The notes beneath the pieces were generated by a model, which made no database searches, had not been told where the DNA came from, and saw only the letters and a list, made by a program, of their open reading frames with translations. The translations under genes and the position numbers were made by a program. A stretch of DNA of 64,000 nucleotides from a virus: positions 1-64,000 of the IMG/VR virus record IMGVR_UViG_3300004276_000003. One strand, 5' to 3'. This document shows positions 49,833 through 58,275 of the stretch, one piece after another; positions within the stretch are counted from its first letter, which is position 1; the number at the start of each line of letters is the position of its first letter.

Positions 49833-50749
49833 TGTTCGAGCCGTGTGTTAGCTGCGCCCGGCTTGCGAAATGCAAGAAGGTCTTCCCCGTCATGCTCGAA
49901 GACGGGGGAGGTTGCTCCCTGCACGAGGAATCCCATGAGGGGGTGACTCGCGCACGAATTCGAGCCGTCTTCGACTTCGGCGCCTTCGCCGTTTGTACGA
50001 AAAACCCCAAACGAGAGACTCTACCTATGCCTGTTGGACAGAAGCGGTACCTGCGCGGAATCGCCATTCACCTCGGTCTGATCCCGCCCCGCGGCGGCAA
50101 CTCCTTCAAGATCCCCGCCGCTGACCTGGCCGAGATGATCTCCAAGTTCACCACCGATGAGGGCGCGGCGCCCTACGAGAGCATCGGGGACCTGGATGTC
50201 GAGGAGCTCAAGACGCTGCTCGCCGACCTGAAGGAGAACGGAGCCCCCGCGGGTAGCGGTGGTGAGGAGAAGGCCGAGGAGAAGGCCGAGGAAGAGGCGC
50301 CCCCCAAGAAGGCCCCGGCCAAGAAGCCGCGCCGCCCCCGGAAGAAGCCCGCTCCCAAGGAGGAGGTCGAGGAGGAGGTCGAGGAAGAGGCTTCCGAGGA
50401 AGAGGAGGAGGAGGTCGAGAAGAAGGCCCCGGCCAAGAAGGCACCCGTGAAGAAGGCGCCGGCCCGTCGTGCTCCCGCGAAGGCCAAGAAGACGGCCGCC
50501 GCCCCCGCCGCCCCCGCGGCAGCTTCGGCCGATCTCGAGAAGCTCGAGGGCATGGTCACCACCATCGGCACCATGCTCGACAAGCACGTCGATGCGCAGG
50601 CGTCCCGGCTCGAGGGAGTCGAGACCGTCCTCACCCGTGTCCTGGAGCACCTGGAGACCCTGGATGGCTACCTGGCGTACCAGTACAACCAGGACGTGGA
50701 CTCGGGAAACGAGATCACGAGCCTGAGCGACGTGGACTGGCGCAGCTGA
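49832..50749 (+). CDS. Histone H1-like Lys/Ala/Pro-rich protein with N-terminal Cys domain
   Basis: 305 aa from ATG 49832. The N-terminal ~65 residues have CVSCARLAKCKK and further Cys (zinc-like). Residues about 66-130 are globular (MPVGQKRYLRGIAIHLGL). About 145-235 is low complexity with alternating KAPAKK and EEEVEEE blocks, like H1 or the C-terminal tails of bacterial nucleoid proteins; the last 70 residues are a coiled coil. An internal start at ATG 50028 might make a shorter form without the Cys domain. Probably nucleic acid-binding; function unknown. Confidence 0.5.
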   Translation: MFEPCVSCARLAKCKKVFPVMLEDGGGCSLHEESHEGVTRARIRAVFDFGAFAVCTKNPKRETLPMPVGQKRYLRGIAIHLGLIPPRGGNSFKIPAADLAEMISKFTTDEGAAPYESIGDLDVEELKTLLADLKENGAPAGSGGEEKAEEKAEEEAPPKKAPAKKPRRPRKKPAPKEEVEEEVEEEASEEEEEEVEKKAPAKKAPVKKAPARRAPAKAKKTAAAPAAPAAASADLEKLEGMVTTIGTMLDKHVDAQASRLEGVETVLTRVLEHLETLDGYLAYQYNQDVDSGNEITSLSDVDWRS

Positions 50750-50892
50750 ACCGAGTCACCCTGTTCTCTGAGGGAGACCTCGCAGACATGGGGCTTCGGG
50801 AGGTGAAGGCCCTGCTGAACGACGCCGGCTTCCTGTATCGGGGGGATTCCCTCGAACAGGCTGTCGCGCTGGTTCTCAGCCTCACCGTGTAG
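50746..50892 (+). CDS. Possible very small last ORF of the operon
   Basis: The frame from CTG 50746 (overlapping the preceding stop) to TAG 50892 encodes 48 residues (L-N-R-V-T-L-F..., then a helix DLADMGLREVKALLNDAGFL). An ATG at 50788 would leave only 34. No strong ribosome site before either. It could be real but could also be untranslated sequence before the terminator. Confidence 0.25.
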   Translation: MNRVTLFSEGDLADMGLREVKALLNDAGFLYRGDSLEQAVALVLSLTV

Positions 50893-50907
50893 CGTTTCAT
50901 ACTTCTG

Positions 50908-50943
50908 GGCGGCCCTTCCACTGTTGGAGGGCCGCCTTTCTTT
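50908..50943 (+). terminator. Intrinsic terminator of the replication operon
   Basis: Arms GGCGGCCCTTCC (50908-50919) and GGAGGGCCGCC (50926-50936), 11 pairs with one bulged T, 6-nt loop, then TTTCTTT (50937-50943). A complete rho-independent terminator at the end of the rightward operon and just before the convergent tail gene. Its left arm shares 11 nt (GGCGGCCCTTC) with the hairpin at 9822. Confidence 0.85.
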
Positions 50944-50951
50944 AGCTCACA

Positions 50952-53900
50952 CTACCAGCCGCCATCCGAGAGGCGATCAGTCACCCAGGTGAGCCGCGCT
51001 CCGCGGAACTTGACCATGGGGGTAGCGGGATCTGAGTCCACACGGGAGGAGCTCTCGAAGGGGAACTCCACGAGCTCGGTAAACCCCACCGAGGCTATGG
51101 GGGTGTTCGCCTGATCGGTGAAGATCTCGTCGTCCCCGTGTGTGTGCGGCGGCAGAATGTAGAACGGCCCAGGGCTACTGCCCGCCGCTACAAAGGACTG
51201 GGCATCGTACACAGACCGCCTGAGATTGAACCCATTTTTTGGGGACGTGGAGGTGTGCCACTCAACATTACCCCAGGTCCAGGTGCTCTCGTTCTCTGCT
51301 TGGGAGAAGAACGAGTCCCCATAGACGACCGCGGCCGCGGAGTCGCTGTCGCGTCCCCGTCTGCGTACGAGATGGCCCTCCCATGCGACGGCTTTCTGGT
51401 ACCCCTTCCGGAAGGATGACGCAGAATCCCGCCAATCTCCGAAGCCTCCCTGGCTGCTCGGCCAGATGCCCGAGAACGCGGTGGTCCACGTCAGGGGGGA
51501 CGTCCGTTGGGCGTTTTCGAGATCATCGGAGCCCAGGCCGGGGATCTCCAGACCGTCCGGAGCCTCCCGGCGGCACCCCACATAGAACTCTACGGTGGCG
51601 TGATAGCTGTACCGGCGACGGTCTACCACTCGCGCAGTGTTCGCTGCCAGCTCGGCGACCGCCAGCTCGAAATGCTCAGAAACAGCGGTGGCGGTGGTCG
51701 AGCTGAGATCTACCTCCGTCTCCGCCAAGAGCTCTGCGAATCCCGAGGAGGGGCTGCTGACCCCGGATGCTCCTGTGTTGGGGGCCTGCGCCCCGAATTC
51801 TCCGAAGAGGTTGTGGCGCCACAGACGCACAATCACCCCTTCTCGCTCCCGCCAGGCTGTGGGATCAACCCACTCCGACGCGGGGGCATCCTTGTCCGGG
51901 CTGGACCTCCATACCGAGAAGGAGGATGACGCTGAGTACTCTCCGTCGGCATTTCGCGAGCGCCCATCGGCTGCGATGAACGAGAGGTTCACCTCCAGCT
52001 GGCTGAGGAGGGCCCCATGCGGAGGATCCAGAGGAATCACAAACCCTGTGCGCCCCGGCATGTCCCAGAAGTCGGGGTTCACCCGGTAGTCTGCCTCGGC
52101 CACCAGGTCCTTCAGCACCATGGAGCCCAGTTTCCCATCGGGATCTACGTCTGTGAAGAAGTCGGCGTGAAGGCCGTACGTCTCCACCAGGTGCTCCTTC
52201 TCGTCGTCCGACAAGCGGTCTGCCACCCCAGAGGCGCAGTACGCCCAGTAGAAGAAGGGATCGAAGTACGGGTGGTACGCGTCAACCGTTGCACTGCCAG
52301 AGCCCACTTTGAAGAACGACCCAAACTCGAATTTGGGCCGGTAGTACCGAACCACCGTGCCGACATGGTTGGACAGGTGGAGGACGTCTGCGTCCGCAGG
52401 GCCCTTGGTTCCGGGGGACCCGCCGTCTCCCGTAAACATGAGCTGGGGCTGGGCAAAGGCTGCGTAGCCCCACCGTGCCGTGTTGGGGATCTTCAGGGTC
52501 CCGTCCAGGTAGTGACTGCCTACCTCGCCACCGGGGATATCCGTCCGGTCGTAGATTCCCGGGACTCCGACGAACGTGTGCATGACGTACGTGCCGGCCG
52601 TGAACGTGTAATCATGCGAACTTCCTTCGCTATTGAAGACGCCGGCAAGCACCGAGATGTTCTGGGATCCGTAGTCGAGATCCGGTTGTGTGTCCCCCCA
52701 CGCACTGGCCCCCAGCCCCCCGTCGGTGTAGTCCGAGCGTGAGTAGGAGTACGCCAGCTTGCTGTGCGGCTGGGTATCGCGGCCCTGAATCGTCCGGACA
52801 GGACTCGAAAGTTCGAACATGGGCAGGGTGCCGACGTTCGAACCTTCCTGGATGCCTCCCGGGTCACTCAGAGGAGAGTACGTCACCGACGCGAAGGTCG
52901 GCATCGTCGGCGTGTCTCCCGTTGTCCGAGCGTAGCTCGAGGTATCCGCGTCAGACTCCCGGTCTCCGTAGCCTACGTTCTGGAGAAGCTGCACCGAGCT
53001 CGGACCCACGACCTGGTGGCCCAGAATCGGAGTATGCGACCGCAGGCCGGCGGCCCGCAGCACACCCTGCAGCGTCAGGTTCCCCTTGAAGAGCCCCTGC
53101 TCGAGCGGGTGGACGTTGATGCCCCGAAAGTACCAGAGGGGAGGAGCTCCGTTCGAGCTCCCGTCCCCCATGAACGTGTCTCCTGCGGCCTCCACGACCG
53201 CGGGCCCGTGGAGGTACGCCGAGATCCGGAGAAACACATCCTGGTCTGTCCGAGAGAGCTCATCCTCGGGTGTCCACTCGAGGAAGTCGATCACGAACCT
53301 GTCGTAGTTGTTGCCAGTGGGGACCGAGATCGTCTTGGAAGCCAGAACGGTGGACCCCGAGGTGCCCTCCACGATCTCCACGATCATGTTCTTGTCCACC
53401 AGGCTGAACTGGAGGGCATCTACGAGCACCCGGAACGCGAGGTTCCCCTCCACGATGGAGCGTGCGAGCTTCAGGTAGAGGTAGACGTAGCCGGCATCCG
53501 CATCGGCACGGTCACGAGAGACCACGATCTTCGAACCACCTCCGGAGAAGTGTGGGGTTGCCGAGTACGACCAGCCGCCGAAGGTCCGCACCCCATCGTT
53601 AGGGATCACCTCTACGTGGGCGGAGCCGCTGATGGCGGGATCGAGGGCAGCATCCGTGTCCCAGAACATCTCGTACCGGAGGAGATCCCGCGAAGAGGGC
53701 ACCTGTCCCTTGACGAAGGGAGCAGGGCCTCCAATCTCCGCACGCGCAGTGGAGACGTGCCCGTCAATCGCCGAAGTCAGCGCCCCCGCGAGGTTCCGCC
53801 ATGCGTCCTCATCTCGCGCGTCGTTGGACGCGACCGCCGTGGCGTAGTCCGCCAGGTTCTCTCCAGACCGCTGCCCGAAGGAGAAGAGGGAGAGCAGATC

Positions 53901-56900
53901 TCCCAGACCCGCGGAATCCGGGGTCGAGATGTTCAGCTTCCCGTAGTCGAACCCAGCGGAGCCGTCTCCGAAGTCGTAGGTGATCAGCGGGCGCAGACCC
54001 CCGGCCCCGTCCTGCCCCTGATCCACATCCGGCATGACTGCCGGGATCGAGGAGGTGCTGACGGTGTTCGATGTCTGCGAGCTGCCCGGATCCTGGTAGG
54101 GGGCGATGACGCCCGTACCGATCTCCGAGTAGTTCGCGATATCGATGTAGCTGTAGAACCACCGACGGCCGTAGGCCTTCATGTCGTGGGTTCCTGTGGT
54201 GTGGCTGGTGCCCGTCTGGGCACGCACTGCCATCCGGTACACCCCGGAACCGTTGTCCCACACGCCCAGGATGGTCCCGCCGAAGGGAGTGCCACTCAGG
54301 TCCAGTCGGATCCCCATGTGGACGATTTCCGCCGGAGAACGCGCATCCAGATCTGGCGCGTCTGCACGGGTCAGATCGACGACGAAGTCGTGGTCGAAGT
54401 TGAACCGCGAGTAGTCGGGATCGGCGACTGTGACGGACCCCACATCTGCCAGGAGGTATGGACCGCCCAGCCAGGCGGCGCCGTCTCCCCAGAAGGTCGG
54501 GGGATCGACATCCAGATCGGTGTAGCCCGGACGGAGCTCGTTGAAGGTGCCGGAGCCCCCGGTGTAGATGCCCGAGGACTGGTGGCCTGGGAGGTACAGG
54601 TCTCCCACGAGGGTCATGCCCGTGGCAGCGCCCACATGGTCGATCTCGCCCAGCGACGCCACGAACAGGGTGGCCGGGTACAGGAGCGCGACAGACCCGC
54701 TACCGCCGGCCCTGCGGATGAAGGAGCCTGCGGGGTCCAGCCCTTCCTGGACCGCCTGCACGCCAGCGCCACGCAGGCCGTCACTCCACGTGGAGTCCGC
54801 CTGGCTCATGTCGTGGGCGTAGGTCTCGACCACGATCTTGATGCCGTACTCGCCCCGGCCTTGCGCAGACGAGCTCGAGTGGTCTCCGCGGACCTCGACA
54901 TCCGCACCGTAGGCAGGGGCGTACGCGACGAGCTTCAGGGTGGGGCCCACTGCGCCCTTGTCCGTCGCTGTAGCGAGCAGCGCCTCGAACGAGGAGTCAT
55001 TCGCGGTGACCAGAACGCCCGCACCAGGACCGGCCCAGCCCGCGCGAAGGGCGTACGAATCCCCTCCCTTCTGCACCCCGTCCTCGAAGAGGGACAGGGC
55101 CGCCCTCCCAGCGTCATCTGCACCGCCGAAGAGCGGAACCCCGAACCCAGCGCGCAGCGTGTAGAACGAGACGGTCTCGCTCCCGGCCGCGAAGCTGGGG
55201 GAGGTGCCGTCCAGGTTCTGGAGCTTCACGATGGACCCCGACCCGCTGATGCGCGTCGAGTAGACCAGGTACAGCCCCACATCCGTGCCAGAGGTCAGCT
55301 TGGCGAAGCTGACGCCTCCACGGATGTTGTCGTTCCGCCGAGAAGAGGCATGGGCCGAGATCGGGAAGATGCTCGGACAGTCATCCACGTTCACTGTTGC
55401 AAACGTGAGCTCGTCGCCAGACAGCGCCGCAGTCAGGGTGGGGAGACTGACGGCCCCCACGCTCGAGCCAAACGCCTCGAACTCAGTGATGTGCTCGAGG
55501 TGGGCGAAGGAGAGGTCACCACTCGAGGTTCCGTCGTTGACCTTCGTGTGGTGGAATCCTCCGGCTCGGGCGGACTCTGTCACCGAGCTGATGGCTGCCT
55601 GGAAGTCCGGCAGCATCGTATCGAAGATCTCCCAGGCGCTGACGCTGCCCGTGGCCAGGACAGTACCGATCTGATGCGGGGGAGGGACCAGCTCCACGGT
55701 ACGCGCGTCGATCAGTCGAGAGATCCGCCAGTCGTGGTGCTCCGTGCCGGACAGCGTGAACGTGAACGATCGTCCCACATCGGGCAGGGTGAACTCGTCA
55801 CCTGTGCCGATGGTGAACCAGTTTGAGCCGGCCTGGATGGTCCCAGAGGCCCCCGTCCGGACGGAGGACGGAGAGTTCGCCTCGGGGATGGAGTGCATCG
55901 TGAGAGGACGATGCGTGGCGTCCGCATGAAACCCGGAGCCCTTGTCCTGTCCCTGCCCGTCGTAGATGCCCTGCAGGTTGAGCGCACGGAAGAGGTTCTT
56001 CAGGACCCAGCCATCGACCTCGTCAGCTGAGTTGACAGCGGGCACCAGCAGGAAGTCCCGCGGCATGTCTCCGAAGCCGTCCTGCATGCCCAGGATGACC
56101 TTGACTCCGCCAGAGGGGACCCGAGGAAGCGGCGGCTCAAAGCCGAGGTACAGACTGGTTTCGAACTCACCGTTGGGACGGATCTCGATGTTTCCCAGCC
56201 CATCGTCGGTCAGGAGATGCAGAGAGTCCTCGTCCACTGGACGCAAGATCAGTTCGGTCTCAGACACCACCACATCAACGATGTACTCGCCATCGTGGTT
56301 GATGGGGCTGGAGACCCCCGAGCTCGAGATGATCGCGATGTCGCCGGCTTCGACCAGGTCGGTCTCGAAGGTAGCGGTCGCACAGACCACTGTGGCGCCA
56401 TCCACGATCTCCGTGATGACGCTGGTGGCCTTGCCCGGCTGATTCGAGGAGTCCTGGAAGGCGGAGCGGTAGGAGTCGAACGTGGGGTCGTTGGACAGGG
56501 CCGCGCGCGAAGATCCGTCGAGCTCGAAGTCGCTGTCGGCGTAGGAGCCGGGAGGAGACGAGGGGACGTAGGCAACTGTGCCCACTCGGACCACAGTGTC
56601 CTTCACGTCCCCGGGGCCTGGGTCGTCGTGGGAGACCACGGAGATCTCGTTCCAGTCGGGATCCAGGACGGAGTAGAACTTGGAGATCTCGTCGATGGAC
56701 GCATCATGGGCGGGGCCGCCCACGTAGATGCCGGTGGCCAAGACCGAGTCGAGGTCATCCCCGAAGCCGATCGTGAGCTCCACACCGAGGATCTGCCCCG
56801 TGGCCACGTCGGTACGGAAACGCGATGATCCTTCCGGGATCTCAAGGGCTACCGGGACCGCCACATCCCGCACCAGCTTGACCTCGTGGTTGTCGAGGTT

Positions 56901-57476
56901 CATCGCCAGGCGATGCAGGGCGCGGTTGAAGTTCTCCCCGGTGCGGTCTTCCCCTCGGGCGATGAACACCGACCCGGGGCGGTTCCCCTGGGTCATGGCG
57001 CGCACGGAGGATGTCGCCAGATCTCCGGCCCGGACAGTGGCGGTCGGGTGCGGCGAGAGCGCGAACCCTACGAGCGGCCCGAGGTCCGTGACACCGCTAC
57101 CCGAGGTCTGCGGGTGGATGGTCAGGTAGGCAGGGTTTCCTGCCGAGAGGTAGCCAGTCTGCTTGGACGCCAGGCGCAGGACCCCCTCGAAGGCGCTGGC
57201 CTCGACGAAGGGGTAGAGCGGAGATCCAGAGTCGTTGATCGCCGCGACAAGCCCTGCGAGAGACACGTCATCGACCGCGGCGTCCCACTGCTGGGTCTCG
57301 ATGGTCGGACTGGAAGTGGACTCAGTCTCGATGGCCAGCTCGAGCGTCCCGGACGCCGGCATGTCGTCGTAGTCGCCATCCACATTGACGTGGACGACGC
57401 CGAAGATGACCGGCTCGGAGAGGATGACCTTGTCGGTCTGGCTCGCCAGGAACGGGCGGCGTGTGTAGTCGCTCAC
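50952..57476 (-). CDS. Giant tail/baseplate structural protein
   Basis: 2174 aa from GTG 57476 (AGG ribosome site; 4 bp overlap with the upstream gene); the frame upstream is open but runs through that gene. The composition is beta-rich, Ser/Asp/Gly-rich and Lys-poor, with no catalytic motif recognised. It includes small repeated beta modules (AGDIAIISSSGVSS... followed by GEYIVDVV) similar to those in the next tail gene, strand-turn repeats, and a C-terminal SSFRKGYQKAVAW then a PHTHGDDEIFT region. Large adsorption/baseplate proteins of this kind occur in big myophages. Tail location is inferred from the position and its neighbours. K-x-A motif is absent. Confidence 0.6.
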   Translation of the reverse strand: MSDYTRRPFLASQTDKVILSEPVIFGVVHVNVDGDYDDMPASGTLELAIETESTSSPTIETQQWDAAVDDVSLAGLVAAINDSGSPLYPFVEASAFEGVLRLASKQTGYLSAGNPAYLTIHPQTSGSGVTDLGPLVGFALSPHPTATVRAGDLATSSVRAMTQGNRPGSVFIARGEDRTGENFNRALHRLAMNLDNHEVKLVRDVAVPVALEIPEGSSRFRTDVATGQILGVELTIGFGDDLDSVLATGIYVGGPAHDASIDEISKFYSVLDPDWNEISVVSHDDPGPGDVKDTVVRVGTVAYVPSSPPGSYADSDFELDGSSRAALSNDPTFDSYRSAFQDSSNQPGKATSVITEIVDGATVVCATATFETDLVEAGDIAIISSSGVSSPINHDGEYIVDVVVSETELILRPVDEDSLHLLTDDGLGNIEIRPNGEFETSLYLGFEPPLPRVPSGGVKVILGMQDGFGDMPRDFLLVPAVNSADEVDGWVLKNLFRALNLQGIYDGQGQDKGSGFHADATHRPLTMHSIPEANSPSSVRTGASGTIQAGSNWFTIGTGDEFTLPDVGRSFTFTLSGTEHHDWRISRLIDARTVELVPPPHQIGTVLATGSVSAWEIFDTMLPDFQAAISSVTESARAGGFHHTKVNDGTSSGDLSFAHLEHITEFEAFGSSVGAVSLPTLTAALSGDELTFATVNVDDCPSIFPISAHASSRRNDNIRGGVSFAKLTSGTDVGLYLVYSTRISGSGSIVKLQNLDGTSPSFAAGSETVSFYTLRAGFGVPLFGGADDAGRAALSLFEDGVQKGGDSYALRAGWAGPGAGVLVTANDSSFEALLATATDKGAVGPTLKLVAYAPAYGADVEVRGDHSSSSAQGRGEYGIKIVVETYAHDMSQADSTWSDGLRGAGVQAVQEGLDPAGSFIRRAGGSGSVALLYPATLFVASLGEIDHVGAATGMTLVGDLYLPGHQSSGIYTGGSGTFNELRPGYTDLDVDPPTFWGDGAAWLGGPYLLADVGSVTVADPDYSRFNFDHDFVVDLTRADAPDLDARSPAEIVHMGIRLDLSGTPFGGTILGVWDNGSGVYRMAVRAQTGTSHTTGTHDMKAYGRRWFYSYIDIANYSEIGTGVIAPYQDPGSSQTSNTVSTSSIPAVMPDVDQGQDGAGGLRPLITYDFGDGSAGFDYGKLNISTPDSAGLGDLLSLFSFGQRSGENLADYATAVASNDARDEDAWRNLAGALTSAIDGHVSTARAEIGGPAPFVKGQVPSSRDLLRYEMFWDTDAALDPAISGSAHVEVIPNDGVRTFGGWSYSATPHFSGGGSKIVVSRDRADADAGYVYLYLKLARSIVEGNLAFRVLVDALQFSLVDKNMIVEIVEGTSGSTVLASKTISVPTGNNYDRFVIDFLEWTPEDELSRTDQDVFLRISAYLHGPAVVEAAGDTFMGDGSSNGAPPLWYFRGINVHPLEQGLFKGNLTLQGVLRAAGLRSHTPILGHQVVGPSSVQLLQNVGYGDRESDADTSSYARTTGDTPTMPTFASVTYSPLSDPGGIQEGSNVGTLPMFELSSPVRTIQGRDTQPHSKLAYSYSRSDYTDGGLGASAWGDTQPDLDYGSQNISVLAGVFNSEGSSHDYTFTAGTYVMHTFVGVPGIYDRTDIPGGEVGSHYLDGTLKIPNTARWGYAAFAQPQLMFTGDGGSPGTKGPADADVLHLSNHVGTVVRYYRPKFEFGSFFKVGSGSATVDAYHPYFDPFFYWAYCASGVADRLSDDEKEHLVETYGLHADFFTDVDPDGKLGSMVLKDLVAEADYRVNPDFWDMPGRTGFVIPLDPPHGALLSQLEVNLSFIAADGRSRNADGEYSASSSFSVWRSSPDKDAPASEWVDPTAWREREGVIVRLWRHNLFGEFGAQAPNTGASGVSSPSSGFAELLAETEVDLSSTTATAVSEHFELAVAELAANTARVVDRRRYSYHATVEFYVGCRREAPDGLEIPGLGSDDLENAQRTSPLTWTTAFSGIWPSSQGGFGDWRDSASSFRKGYQKAVAWEGHLVRRRGRDSDSAAAVVYGDSFFSQAENESTWTWGNVEWHTSTSPKNGFNLRRSVYDAQSFVAAGSSPGPFYILPPHTHGDDEIFTDQANTPIASVGFTELVEFPFESSSRVDSDPATPMVKFRGARLTWVTDRLSDGGW

Positions 57477-58096
57477 AGGAACCTCACTTCCCAGATCACC
57501 CGGAGGGTGAATGCACTGGTCTTGCTGACCGGCTCGAAGGTCTTGTACGCCATGGGCGCACGATCCGAGCTGGCACTGAATCCTGTGATCGGGGACGAGG
57601 TGTCCCAATCACTGTCGGGGTCGCCATCGGTGAACAGACCGGCTTCCGTCAGGATGGCAGTGGCACCGAGACTGAGCTCTGTCTGTCCGTACTCACGCAC
57701 GAAGCGCACCGCTGTGCGGGCGGACGAGGATGCCGAGGCCGGGAACGTCGCCGGGGTCTTGACTCTCGCCAGGAACTCCGCGGGAGCGTAGGGCAGGGGA
57801 TCCACCAGGCTGCTGATGTTCGCCACCTCCGCCTGAGATCCCCCTCCCATGCCGATGAAGGCGATTCGGTCATTCCGGAAGGTGTCACGCGGCGTGACCA
57901 CACGAAGAGCGATGAGCTCCGAGAGGTACTCACGTCCCGTGAGCGTCCAGATGTTCTTTCCTTCGACGTACTGCCGCCGCTTCCCGCCCTCTCGGGTCTC
58001 GATCTTGACGAATCCCTCGATCGCGGGGGCCGTCTTGTGGTCTTCGAGAGTCTTGGCTCCGAAGAACGGGAGCAGCTTCAGGAAGTTGAGGTTCAT
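57473..58096 (-). CDS. Tail/baseplate protein
   Basis: 207 aa. Beta-rich. It contains FVREYGQTELSLGATAILTEAGLF, similar to a motif in phage tail proteins of the baseplate type, and ends in a VIWEVRFL strand. Overlaps both neighbours by 4 bp. Probably a small baseplate or fibre attachment component. Confidence 0.5.
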   Translation of the reverse strand: MNLNFLKLLPFFGAKTLEDHKTAPAIEGFVKIETREGGKRRQYVEGKNIWTLTGREYLSELIALRVVTPRDTFRNDRIAFIGMGGGSQAEVANISSLVDPLPYAPAEFLARVKTPATFPASASSSARTAVRFVREYGQTELSLGATAILTEAGLFTDGDPDSDWDTSSPITGFSASSDRAPMAYKTFEPVSKTSAFTLRVIWEVRFL

Positions 58097-58275
58097 CGGG
58101 ACAGCCTCCGGCTGATCTCTTCGGCTTCTTCGAGGCTGACACCGAAGTTCTTCGCGATGAGCGCGGGATCGACGGGTCCGCCGGTTTCCGATCTTAGCCC
58201 ACCCCTCTTCTCGCCGCGAGTACCGCCCTGGATGAGGAGGGAGTCTCGGACCTTGGGGACGTCCTTGTGCCTCAC
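58093..58275 (-). CDS. Small protein with UBA-like helical end
   Basis: 60 aa, basic N-terminus, then DPALIAKNFGVSLEEAEEISRRLSR, a three-helix-like end. Overlaps both neighbours by 4 bp. Probably an adaptor in the tail gene set; unproven. Confidence 0.4.
   Translation of the reverse strand: MRHKDVPKVRDSLLIQGGTRGEKRGGLRSETGGPVDPALIAKNFGVSLEEAEEISRRLSR

Noticed and set aside
52764-55826. A plus-strand open frame of about 1020 codons inside the giant tail gene
   Set aside because: Antisense to a 2174-residue frame that is better supported by ribosome site and neighbour overlaps; its product is Arg/His/Val-rich shadow sequence typical of GC-rich DNA.
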